DNA of 14,987 bases, taken from contig FN649727.1 of the NCBI GenBank assembly GCA_000310025.1, positions 4,555,751-4,570,737 on the forward strand, given 5' to 3'. This DNA comes from Ectocarpus siliculosus (Eukaryota; Sar; Phaeophyceae; Ectocarpales; Ectocarpaceae). A program made the translations under genes and the position numbers. Below, in pieces: positions 1-8,860 of this stretch. The notes under the pieces were generated by a model. The model was not told the origin of the DNA and did not search any database. It saw only the letters and a list, made by a program, of their open reading frames with translations. The first letter of the stretch is position 1; every line of letters begins with the position of its first letter.

Positions 1-353
1 CGGTCCCGCACTTCGTGCTTCACCTCGCTCGAAGGCCCGTGTTGTCGCACCCGTCTCGTTAAAGTTTTGGCCTCGTTGTGATTCGGCTCGGTTCGGATCG
101 TCCGCGTACGTTTGTCCCTCATGTGTTTCGTCGTTGCGCCTCCGTTGTTGTTGTTGTTGTTGTTGGTTTTACAAAATTTTCGTCTGGTGCCGGCATGAAT
201 CAATTGCTAGATCTACTTGCGTTGTCTTCGCCCGGAGGGAGGGGGGGAGGGGGGTTCTCATGGCGTGTCATCGCCGCCAACCACCCCGGGATTCCTCACC
301 GGTTGCTCGCTTACCGTCGCTGGTCATGTTGGTTGATTTGTTTGACGACCCAG
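1..353 (+). other. Intron of SulP gene (3' part), no exon seen
   Basis: This stretch precedes the first recognisable transporter exon and ends in a pyrimidine-containing cccag acceptor. It contains a (GTT)7 run at 144-164 and a G-rich patch at 236-256. I found no segment resembling SulP transmembrane helices, so it is probably all intron, although a short upstream exon near the window edge cannot be excluded. Confidence 0.55.
144..165 (+). repeat. (GTT)7 trinucleotide repeat
   Basis: Seven perfect GTT copies lie in intronic sequence upstream of the first visible SulP exon. Similar TTG/CTG runs recur in introns of the second gene. Confidence 0.85.
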
Positions 354-430
354 GTCATCCTCTCCGTTGGTGATGCACATGGGCCTCCTTCCGGGCACCA
401 CTCTCTACCGGGACATTAAGACCTACCCTG
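354..430 (+). CDS. SulP transporter exon: linker between membrane domain and STAS
   Basis: The exon begins after cccag at 349-353 and ends at CCTG|GTGAGG, contributing 1 + 75 + 1 bases. It encodes the linker GLLPGTTLYRDIKTYP preceded by nine less conserved residues. An in-frame TGA at 343-345 forces the start to lie after it, and the only AG between that stop and the conserved linker is at 352-353. The 5' boundary is therefore well constrained, although the preceding exon is not visible. Confidence 0.8.
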
Positions 431-2554
431 GTGAGGGGGGGGGGGGAGGGAGCCGTCTTGTGTCTTGTCTTCTCGTGTCTTGACTCTCGTGTGTAGGTCG
501 CGGAATCTTGTCATACGCACATCTCACACACACGTTGTCGTTGGGGGCACCTTTTTTGTTTTTTTCGTGTGCTGCCTTGGACGGGTGTTACAAGTGCCCT
601 CGTTGCCCTTCGCGCAGACGATGATCCATATTGATTGGAAGAGCCGGGAGTGGTGCATATTGCACCTCTCCCGCCATATGATGTTGAACTTGGTGTTTGT
701 TTCTTACCGCTCTTAGAAACCAAAGCCATTAGACATTCTCCTTCTTTTTGGGAGCTGCGCTATGTTTCTGAGCAAAATGTTCGCTTGTTTTCTCTCGATT
801 TAGCTCGCAACTTACGTCCTACCTGTCAGGCAAGCAACCCAGTCGTGGCTCTCCGGCCCTATCGTATTTCCGAGCCGAATGTTGTTCCTGCGTTGCCAAC
901 GTGTTTCCCACCGATTGGCACGCCCTATTCGGAGGTAGTGATGCCGCCTGTATCTCTTTCTCCGTCCTGTTATTCCTACCTGCTTCTCCTCGCCCTCGAC
1001 GACAATATTTCACAGTCCCCCCGGTTATGCGCTCCGTCCTCTCGAGGACGCGTGGTAAATGGTCTAACCGCTATGGCATGTAAACATAAGGGCACGCCCC
1101 CCCCCCCTCCCCCCCTCCCGGTTATCAGACGCGCAGCGCCAGCCCGGGGTGGAGGTGATTCGCTTCGGCGCTTCCCTGACGTTCGCCAACAAGGACGTCT
1201 TCCGCCGTGCGGTGATCAAGGTGGTGGAGAAGGCGGACGCCGAACGCCGCCTGGCGGAGTCGCAAGGCAGGCCGCCAAAGGTTGCTCTCCAGGTGAGGCG
1301 TGTTTGTACCAGGCACCGTTGCGACGTACATGTAGGAGAGTTGGATAACTACTGCCGTGCGTGTTTTACGGTTGGCGATCTGTTGGTGGAGTTTTCTGGG
1401 AGCCTCTGTGGCGGAGGGAGGGAGGGAGGGTGTGTGCCCCTTGCAGAGAAGGGGCCCAGCCAACGCGAAGCCCCACCCCCCTCCTCCCCTATTGTTTATT
1501 GTTGTTTCCCCCGTTCTGTTTTAGCTTCGTGCTTGGTCTTTCTAATACCATGTTCTTGCCGCTGCTTCTGTCGCCGCCGCCGCTCCTGCTCCTGCTCCTG
1601 CTCCTGCTGCTGCCGCTGCCGGCCGCTCTCTCGCGATCATGACTTGCTGCATATAGTACGTTATTTTAGACAGCAGTAGCATCCACGACCTCGACTCCAG
1701 CTCCTTGAAGACGCTGGAGGGGCTCGTGGCTCTGCTGGTCGACAGAGATCCTCCGATAGAGATGTTCCTCGCTCCCGTCAGCGACCCGCTCATGATGCAG
1801 GCAAGTTTTCGGGTGGTATATACGGAGTACATGTACTTTGTCGTTGTTGTCCAAACTCACAAAACTCATACAAAGAGGGATTTGCTTTCCTTCGCTTTCG
1901 GCAGCAGAGGTCACCCCATCATCCTTGACCGGTTGAGGTTTTACTGGCTCTCCTGTCACACCGATCCACCAGGTCGTGATGCGGGCGTTTTGTGTGTTGC
2001 GTCCAGACGGCCAGCCAGCAGCGTCGGTCACTGCACTGCTGTACTGTACTGTGCGCTTGTTGTGAAAACAGCTATTTGTCGATACTGCTGTGGGGGTTTT
2101 GGCGTGCAGTCGCGAACTCAGCCCCGAGCGGCCATTCCTCGCGAGGCTGGTATTGTCATTCGCTGTCGATGCTGTTGCTACTGCCGGTGACGGTGCGGCT
2201 GTTTACGCCGTGTGCTTCCGCCGTTGCCACGGCCGCTTTGTACGACGTGGTGTCTGTTGTGTAAATGATTTCCACGGAATCATTCGTTCGTTAAAGCTCT
2301 GCCTCACAACACAGTCAGCCAGGAAGAGGCAAGAAAAGAGGGGGTTGGTGGTGCCACGGATTGAAGCGTAAGGTTATGAAAACAGCGACAGGAGCCTCCT
2401 CCACAATATACCGCGGTGACTGCCACCCAAAACATTTTTTGTATTCGTTTTTCAATTGAGTACTGGTGTGAATGCAAATGCACCCCCGGCTTCATTGCAT
2501 TGATGTCACCCCCCTCCCCACAACACATCTTCTTTGTGTGTGTGTGTGTGTGTG

Positions 2555-2587
<33 letters not shown>

Positions 2588-2749
2588 TTCTATCTCTATC
2601 TCAAGCTCTCTCTCTCTATTTCTCTCCCTCCCCCTCCCCCTTCCTCTTTCTCTCTGATCCCCTCTCTATTTGGCTCTCGCTTTCTCCCTCCCTCAGTACC
2701 CCTGCCTCTGTGTATCTAACGTGCCTACACCCCCTCACTCCGCCGCTTC

Positions 2750-2821
<72 letters not shown>

Positions 2822-3025
2822 TCGTTGTGTCAACAGCTGCGCAAGTCCCCGTTGCTGTGCGCGACGCTAGGGCGGAGGTACTTCCTCTCGACCGCCACCG
2901 CCGTCACCTACGCCCTGCAGCAGGTCGCGGCAGGCCAGCTGGTTGCCCCCGCGAGCCTGTACCACAAGGTGATGAGCTCGATCAGCCTTGGCAACCTCGA
3001 CGAGGGGGACCTGGACGACATCTAG
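354..3025 (+). CDS. SulP/SLC26-family sulfate (anion) transporter, C-terminal part with STAS domain; 5' end outside window
   Basis: Spliced from 354-430, 1129-1292, 1657-1800 and 2837-3025, giving about 190 residues and a TAG stop. SulP proteins are membrane anion transporters (sulfate in many algae and plants) with a cytoplasmic C-terminal STAS domain that controls activity and trafficking. The match has three parts. A linker reads GLLPGTTLYRDIKTYPDAQ, like the family's LG.LPGT..YR....YP.A. The first STAS strands read PGVEVIRFGASLTFANKDVF, like the usual PG..V.RF...L.FAN...F. The β3-α2 segment reads YVILDSSSIHDLDSSSLKTL, carrying the D-S-S motif equivalent to the phosphorylatable serine loop of anti-sigma antagonists. 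The end (RRYFLSTATAVTYALQQV) matches the last strand and helix. All three junctions keep phase (1, 0, 0). The transmembrane exons must lie to the left. Family assignment is confident; the transported ion is inferred. Confidence 0.9.
431..1128 (+). other. SulP intron 1 in window (GT-AG), with G-run at donor and C-run at acceptor
   Basis: The donor GTGAG is followed directly by twelve G (435-446) and GGGAGGGA-like sequence. The acceptor ttatcag is preceded by C-runs broken by T (1097-1119). I see no coding sequence inside. A long open frame from 635 crosses this intron and the next exon in the wrong frame. Confidence 0.8.
1129..1292 (+). CDS. SulP transporter exon: first half of STAS domain
   Basis: The acceptor is ttatcag|AC and the donor CTCCAG|GTGAGG. 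The two leading bases complete GAC (Asp) with the last base of the previous exon, restoring the YPDA motif. The exon encodes the first STAS β-hairpin (VEVIRFGASLTFANKDVF) and helix 1, which is basic and acidic (residues RRAVIKVVEKADAERRLAES). It ends in phase 0. GC at third codon positions is high. Confidence 0.9.
1293..1656 (+). other. SulP intron 2 in window (GT-AG)
   Basis: It runs from GTGAGG to gcatatag. It contains a GGGA repeat (1411-1430), a C-rich patch (1471-1489) and a GCTCCT hexanucleotide repeat (four copies at 1582-1605, then degenerate CTG/CCG units). No coding signal in phase with the neighbours was seen. Confidence 0.8.
1582..1618 (+). repeat. GCTCCT hexanucleotide repeat
   Basis: Four perfect GCTCCT copies at 1582-1605 are followed by degenerate GCTGCTGCCGCTGCC. 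The repeat lies inside SulP intron 2, in the pyrimidine-rich region before the acceptor. Confidence 0.8.
1657..1800 (+). CDS. SulP transporter exon: STAS β3-α2-β4
   Basis: This is exactly 48 codons in phase 0, after acceptor gcatatag. It starts with the hydrophobic strand YVIL, followed by D-S-S-S and the LDSSSLKTLEGL loop-helix typical of STAS domains, then the strand IEMFLAP. The exon ends in CAG and is followed by GCAAGT, a GC-type donor. Stopping here gives a gap-free match to the usual STAS spacing before the next exon. Confidence 0.88.
1801..2836 (+). other. SulP intron 3 in window, GC-AG type
   Basis: The intron begins GCAAGT after CAG and ends caacag. Apart from the T-to-C change at position 2, the donor matches the strong consensus, as is typical of GC-AG introns. 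The 3' half is dominated by GT and CT microsatellites (2535-2818). The rest has no exon-like segment. Confidence 0.75.
2535..2818 (+). repeat. Compound GT/CT microsatellite and polypyrimidine tract
   Basis: (TG)n at 2535-2554 passes into (TC)n from about 2555, then interrupted CT/CCT sequence, then a nearly pure (CT)n block at 2753-2818 that stops about 18 bases before the 3' splice site. Translations of this tract (SLSLSL) are repeat artefacts. It probably serves as an enlarged polypyrimidine tract. Confidence 0.9.
2837..3025 (+). CDS. SulP transporter last exon: STAS C-terminus and stop
   Basis: The acceptor is gtcaacag|CTG, about 18 bases after a long CT repeat. The exon encodes 62 residues. 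It starts with LRKSPLLCATLGRRYFLSTA (STAS α3, β5 and the start of α4) and ends in an acidic tail, LDEGDLDDI, before TAG. The acidic tail and in-frame stop agree with the end of the protein. The 3' UTR presumably continues past 3026; I cannot place the cleavage site. Confidence 0.9.
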   Translation: MRKSPLLCATLGRRYFLSTATAVTYALQQVAAGQLVAPASLYHKVMSSISLGNLDEGDLDDI

Positions 3026-5870
3026 CTAAACTCACCTTTTGTGGTGGAGTTTCAAGGTGCTACATGGTAGCCTTAGAGAAAGATGTGTTTTCTGTGGGAT
3101 CTCCGCGTGATGTTCATCCCCGGAGATGCTTGGCATGAGGCGGGAACAAGCAGGTTCTGGACGACGCGTATCGGGCTGGAACCTCTGTTGTGATCCTGAT
3201 CCTCTAGCCCAACGGAAGAGTAACTGAGGACCGGTCGGTTGAGGACGGTTTGGATTGTATGGAAGAGGAGCCACTGCCGGTATTTCTCCTCGCACACGGT
3301 CAGCGCCCTGAGTCTCTCATGCGCCGTACCTAAGCCCAGGGAAGTAGATTTGGGAGGGACATGTGGCAGAGGGGACCGAGGACGTAAGCGCTGGTGATCC
3401 AGGCCGAGCCAGCAAATTATACGGAAGCGCAGACGAACCGGGGCACATAACGTGAGCATGAGCGGCCGGGAAGCGCATGTCCTTGCTCTCGCACTCTCTG
3501 GTGCACGCTTGATCGACGAAACGGTTGCACCTTATATATGCGGCGGCTGTCCTCTTTCTGAGGATGTGGTGACACTTTGGGTGTGCCCGAACTTGAGAAC
3601 GGAGCAGCCTGGCGAGTGAGGTATATTTGTTTGTGTGGGAAACAGGTGGAGGTAGGGGTTGGGTATCAACCGCGTTTTCCCCTGGATCATATCGGTAATA
3701 CCTTGGTAAACCAGGCAGAAAGAGGTAAGAGACGGTTTGGTTTGTGATTTAGTGGTGTGTTTTTCGTGGCGAGCCATAGACCCAGGCCTGCACGCATAGG
3801 GCTACACGTTTTTTTTGGGGGGTATCACTTGTGACTGCGATGGATGTGGCTTGCTCGACAGCGAAGGTTTCTCGGCATTCCGTTTTCGGTTGGGCACGGT
3901 GTTAGTTGGTTGATGGGCCCATTTTCGTGTTCCGTATATTTCACAGCGGTAAGAGAAACTTTTACGCTCTGGACATATATTTGACGGCCGCGTGCGTCTT
4001 GTTGCTGTTTCTGTTGGTTATGTTGTCGTCGCTATTGTCGTCGTCAGATGTTTTAACATCAAGGTAAATTAATGCCATTTTGCGTGTTTGTTGGGGTTCG
4101 GGTTGTGTTTTAGCCGAGATAGATGGCTAGCGGGGCTTTGTGGGTGAAAGTGATGGAAGTCTGGAACAGACGGAAGGATTTTCAGTTGGGACTGTGTCTC
4201 AAAGTCGGTGGTGCAGCCGTTCTGCTGTGCAACCAACGTGGTGTCCTGTTCGACGCACGAATCACGGGTGGTATCATTGTTGTGTACCCGGCTTCCGAAA
4301 CGGTGTGATTGTGATGGGTGTTTTCCAGGTTCTGCACTATCCACAGGCGTCGATCTCAACACTGCCGTTCTTCCGACGACAGAGTGCTTTCGACATTTTC
4401 GGTAGGCTCTAGCTGGTGTGCGGTAAATGCCGCTGAAAGGGGATGAATGACCCGACTACTTGTCGCACGAGACGCTTATGCGTGACGGCTTTTCTGATTA
4501 GAACACTTACATCGGCAGGGAGTGGAAGCAAGTGGTGAACCCTCTGCTTCGGTGGAGCATTGAAGCTCAACCACCCGGAGCATGACTAGAGACCACGAGC
4601 TTTCGCGAAGCGATTCTTTGTGAACGCTTCCATCGCTACATGTAAGCGAGTTGGTTTCGGAGGGAAGATGTTGGGAGTATCAACGCATTGGGAGGGACAA
4701 CGCGGGGCCGCAAAGAAGGGAGAGGAGGCTACGAGAGTAGGCGTCCGACCGTTTTTCAAACTGGCAAGCCAGGGGATTGGTTGATATTTTTACACGAAGG
4801 GTCGAAGGTCGTGCGAGCATGGTTGGAATTGTCCACCGGGTATTTTCGGAGTTACGTATGCTTACCCTCTATGCGGCGATTCATTTCGAAGTGAAGTTTT
4901 CAGTGCCAAGTGCACCAAGGTTCTACTATGCCGCGTTCCGCTGCGGCAGGAGCGAGAACTGCTTCTTGCGTGTGTTGTCGAGTTTGCGTGAGACAGCCCT
5001 CAATCTCGTCATCTACCAGCAGTATTCTCGTTCAAGTTTGTTGCCCGTTCTCATTATCCCCGTTCGAGCTCTCGGTCGGGTTGCTATGGTTTAGGAAGGC
5101 GGGTTGAAGAGCTTCGGGAGGATAGGGAAACTGCTGTTTGGGATGGGGGTATCTTGCGGGAAAGACCGGCAGCATGTGGTATCTGTAATGGAAATTGTTG
5201 CTTGCGCGTGGAGCGCGGCTCATGGTGATTCGCCAACAAGCGTCTGCTTGTGTTTGGTCCGATGGGTTTTGAATCTGGACAATCTGAATTCAACTCACTA
5301 GCCGTGGGTCCCTGCTCATGTTGTTCTCGGTAGTGTCAGCAGTCAGGTCTTTCGCGGATCTCCGCTTTCTCGCTGTTGTAGAAAAGGCCCGGGGGGATGC
5401 CATGCCCAACGTAAACAGATCTTAAAACTGATTGTAGGCATCAAGGTGAATGAATCGCACTCAGAACCGAGCAGGGTGCATAAACAAGATTACAAGTTTC
5501 GGGCAAGTCATCAATCTGATTTTCATAACTAGGTTCGCCTCGCACGCGCGCTACAGGTTTTGCTTGTTTTTTTCTACCCTGCCGTGGCACTGAACCTGCG
5601 CTCGACGATGTTGAAGCAATTCTGAAGGTTTCAGTTTATGTTGCGACCATCGGAGAACCACAAAAGGATGTCTAAGGACGCTTGTTTGTGCACGTAACGT
5701 CGGAGTTAAGACTTGACCGTTTTCTAAGCAAGTCAACGACTTTCACACACACCCGAGGCGAGTGACCGGGTTCAGCTACAGCAGTGTGACCTTTTCTAAG
5801 CAACAGCAAGAGCGATCGAGCCCCGTTCTTGCCCCCTGCCCCACGCGCGAGCACAGCATAGGGGTCTCCG
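3026..5870. other. Non-coding: SulP 3' UTR and intergenic sequence, no gene seen
   Basis: After the transporter stop codon I find no frame with the high third-position GC, splice-site pairing or recognisable motifs of the real exons. Short open frames occur on both strands (for example minus 3073-3459 and plus 4777-5094), but none has recognisable domains. Part of this stretch should be the transporter 3' UTR. I saw no tRNA-like fold or long repeat. Confidence 0.5.
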
Positions 5871-7201
5871 TATTAATCTCTCGTGATGGGTTTCGCCCGA
5901 CGGCCGACTAATCGTTTCTTCGCGTATCTTCGATACCTCCTCCCCGTTCTAAGCTCCGCGTCCACGAAACTGTTGCGCAGCCAACCGAACTGCAGTTGAT
6001 ATATGCATACAACCGCTGTGTGCTCCGTTTCAAGACCACCCGCACTCACATCATCCATGATCGCATTGACATCGCCACCATCCTCGGTGAATACCCCATC
6101 CGCCTCCTTTGCATCGTGCCGCGGATGCCCCGCGCACGTGAACCCACCTTGTTGCGTGCCCGTGGCTGCAAGCCCCCAACAATAACTGGCACAATTTTAA
6201 CGCTTTCAATGGAACGTTGCACGACTAAATCCGGCCCGTACCCGAGGAATAACAAGTCGGGCTTCATGCCTGGGAGTGACCGATTTTGTTGTAAGTAGCT
6301 TACAGGTGAGATTCACAATCCTTTTGTCTTCTCGGTCGGGCAGAGTGAGTCACTGCTGCGAAAGGTAGCAGTTTCCTCATCGTAATGTATGTACCTCTTC
6401 ATGGGGCTCTCTGAAGGAGACGCGTGGTGTGGCACTTCGTCACGACAGACCTTCACACAACAGAACTGCGAACAGGATAAGTGCCTAGAATACTCGGCGG
6501 CAAAGGAGATCCAATACACATTTTGGTAACGATTTTCATTAACACGCGGATTCACTCCAGTGCTGGTCAACGAAGAGATCGAAAAGGATGTGTCCGCACA
6601 TATTAATATACAACCCGGTCATACGCGTACCACATTGAAAATACGTTTGAAAACTGAGGGAGATTACATGCCCTACGACTACAACAAGGGTGCAACACAC
6701 AAAACGCCCGACCAGTACCTAACACATTTCTTCTACACCTTCCCAACATAACATATATGAGACACACAAGACAGCTACCAAACTGTCTTGTTGAGCCTGT
6801 TACCCGCAGGGGAGATGTCCCTATATGCTGTCTGGGAAACCGTAGACACAGGTACTTTCTGACGCTACTACTGTATGAATTCATTGCTAATCTGTCTCAG
6901 ACTCTTTTCTATGATAGAGATGGATTCGTTGTGTCATATTAAGAAAAAAAAAAAAAATGGCGGATGGAGTCTAGAAAATGATACCAAAACGAAGTGGTGG
7001 CACCACCCATCCTGATCCCACTCCGCCTACACCCAGCCTTGGACAACGCATCTGCGCGTCCTCCTTTTGCAAAACCCTCCAAAATACTGCTGTAGTCTGG
7101 AAGGAACCGTTCTCGTGTCGGTTCACCTTTCGCTGCGGTGCAGACGCCACTCTGTGTTTTTTTTCGTTTTTTTTCTACGCTCCTCTCTCGGGCACCCCTC
7201 T
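5871..7201. other. Intergenic sequence with weak exon candidates and an A13 run
   Basis: The frame on the minus strand from 6194 down to 5876 is open and overlaps an open plus frame (5996-6298), so coding potential is ambiguous. The part from about 6500 to 6960 is visibly more AT-rich and ends in thirteen A (6944-6956). Nothing here matches a family I recognise. Confidence 0.4.
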
Positions 7202-7228
7202 CACTGCTGTCACTGCTGTCACTGCTGT
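7202..7228 (+). repeat. Three perfect copies of 9-bp CACTGCTGT
   Basis: CACTGCTGT is repeated at 7202, 7211 and 7220 without gaps. It follows a T-rich stretch (7147-7180) and precedes, by 34 bases, a perfect consensus splice donor at 7263. Confidence 0.9.
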
Positions 7229-7238
7229 GACTCTTGAG

Positions 7239-7262
7239 CAACACAAGGAACAGGAACAGCAG
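7239..7262 (+). other. Possible untranslated exon or micro-exon ending at a perfect donor CAG|GTAAGT
   Basis: Positions 7260-7268 read CAG|GTAAGT, a full consensus 5' splice site. Upstream is a T/C-rich tract ending in ttgag at 7234-7238, which could act as acceptor for a 24-base exon (QHKEQEQQ in one frame). It could be a 5' UTR exon of the downstream coiled-coil gene, or chance. No linked exon is demonstrable. Confidence 0.2.
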
Positions 7263-8446
7263 GTAAGTGGCATGAAAGCGGAACCTCTCCACACAAGTCG
7301 CATTCTTGACGGGTGGGCACGGGTACGAAAGACAGACAGCGGCTGTTTGCTGGTTGTCAAGATTGTCCAGGCATTGTACCTCCTCCTCCGCCATAGTTGC
7401 TGTTGCCGCTTTCGGAGATACGAAGAGGCGTACTCGTAGCCCTCTTCAAAGGAAGCGCACGTACGTGTCGACCGACCTTTGCTGTTCATCACACCTCTAC
7501 AGTATTTAGTGCAAGAGCTAGGAGGTGGATCTCTAAACTCGTTCGAGGGGGTCACTCTTCTCTGGCCTTCTTTGTCCACCAAGTGAAGAGAGTCGGTCAG
7601 CCATGACAACCTCTGACGACCTTTGGGACACGAAAAGGTACAAAATGGTTCTCCTGCCGTTTCGGGTTTCACTCAACACCCGCGCGGGCGGCACTGACAG
7701 AGACGACAGTTTCCTGAGTACGCCAAGAAGCTAGAGTTCTGCACAGCTTATCCGTCTCTTTCGTTTGGTAACTCCCAACTCTTCGAGTGTTCAACTCCCC
7801 CCTCAGAGTCGGCTGTCGTCCGCCGTTTTTTGTATAGGAGTATATTTTTTTCGGCAGTCAGTGTACTCTACAGATGAGGCAGAGTGACTTGGATGCTCGC
7901 GAACATGACCTATCCATTCCCAACTCGCTTTGACTTGTTAACTACCCACATCAAAGCGAAACAATTCAAGGATCTGTCCCAGACATCTCTCCTATTGCGA
8001 TCTTGCTTCCCTGAGATACTGGATGGAGATATTATGTGCACGGGTGGAGAACAAGGCAGCGGGGAATGAAAGCGTTGTTGAAGTTATTATTCATTTTGTT
8101 TGGAACGAAACGTTCCCTGAATGTTGGTCTTGTTGTTCTGAAGAACTCGAAGTCACCATGGCAACAACCCTGCTACTTACTTCCTCGCTGAAGAGCTATT
8201 GTACCCTCTACCTAATTGCCCCCTCCCACCCGCTCTGAGTGCACGACCTGCAGCTCTTCCCAGCAAGTTGAATGGAACGCGTAGCCGTTCACTCTTTGGG
8301 GGGTGATTCTTGCTTGTACACACCGCAGCCCCTGGCTGTGGATAATTGCACGTGATTTTCATTGTACGCCTAGCCACCGTAAGAAGACAAGGCACAGAGC
8401 TCGAAGTCGCGGCCGTCGGTAATAGATAACGTTTCGCCCCACTCAG
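7263..8446. other. Upstream region of the coiled-coil gene, no coding signal
   Basis: There is no exon-like frame with the base composition of the neighbouring genes. The stretch contains short T-runs (7826-7852) and otherwise unremarkable sequence. It leads into the phased boxes that start at 8447. Confidence 0.45.
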
Positions 8447-8497
8447 TTCACTCGCGTCGCGAGTGTGTTCACTCGCGGCGCCTGCGTTTTCACTCGC
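8447..8497 (+). promoter_or_regulatory. Three TTCACTCGC boxes at exact 21-bp spacing, with a CACTCGCG palindrome
   Basis: TTCACTCGC occurs at 8447, 8468 and 8489, two intervals of exactly 21 bp, or two helical turns. The first two copies extend to TTCACTCGCG. The first overlaps a perfect 8-bp inverted repeat with a 1-base centre (CACTCGCG-T-CGCGAGTG, 8449-8465). The array ends about 150 bp before the presumed start codon at 8648. Regulatory function is inferred from the phasing and position. Confidence 0.45.
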
Positions 8498-8647
8498 AGG
8501 GATCAGCCAAGAACATATATTTCAGTTTTCTTCGGTGGCACACAACGACGGCGTGACAACGACCATCGATTGCCCCAGACAGCTGTGTCACCCGAGTGAC
8601 TTAGGAGAAGCCAAACGACACTTTCACAACACAAACACCACAATACC

Positions 8648-8860
8648 ATGGGGTCGTCAGAGGTCTCGCAGCTGTGTGAGATGAACGCGGAGCTCTCTTC
8701 GTCCAAGGAGAACAACGACCGGACGCGGCAGGAGATCAGCGACATCAGGGTGATGATTGGCCTCCAGGAGAAGCGCCTCGAGAGCCAGGTGTCCGTGACC
8801 AACCGGCACCGCTCCGGGAAGGCGGCGGCCATGGCCGCTGTGGAGAAAAGGGTGCAGGGG
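8648..8860 (+). CDS. Coiled-coil gene exon 1 (start codon)
   Basis: Seventy-one codons begin MGSSEVSQLCEMNAELSSSK and end VEKRVQG at donor GGGG|GTGAGA, phase 0. Nearly all codons end in G or C. The first half shows helical spacing of hydrophobic residues (L, M, I, V) among charged ones. The context ATACCATGG favours this ATG, but a 5' UTR intron upstream is possible. Confidence 0.75.

Noticed and set aside
635-1348. 237-codon open frame on the + strand
   Set aside because: It crosses SulP intron 1 and exon 2 out of frame; the frame with the STAS motif and matching phases is different.
1149-1679. 176-codon frame extending SulP exon 2
   Set aside because: Only the first 48 codons are real; beyond the GTGAGG donor it reads through intron and a hexanucleotide repeat giving Cys/Arg runs.
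2416-3138. 240-codon open frame through the CT repeats
   Set aside because: Its length comes from the GT/CT microsatellite (VCVCV, SLSLSL); it reads the last SulP exon in the wrong frame.
3073-3459. 128-codon minus-strand frame after the SulP gene
   Set aside because: No recognisable motif, and several comparable chance frames are expected in 15 kb of GC-rich DNA; it most likely overlaps the SulP 3' UTR.
6944-6956. A13 run as a retrotransposon poly(A) tail
   Set aside because: No reverse transcriptase frame, target-site duplication or element body is visible upstream.
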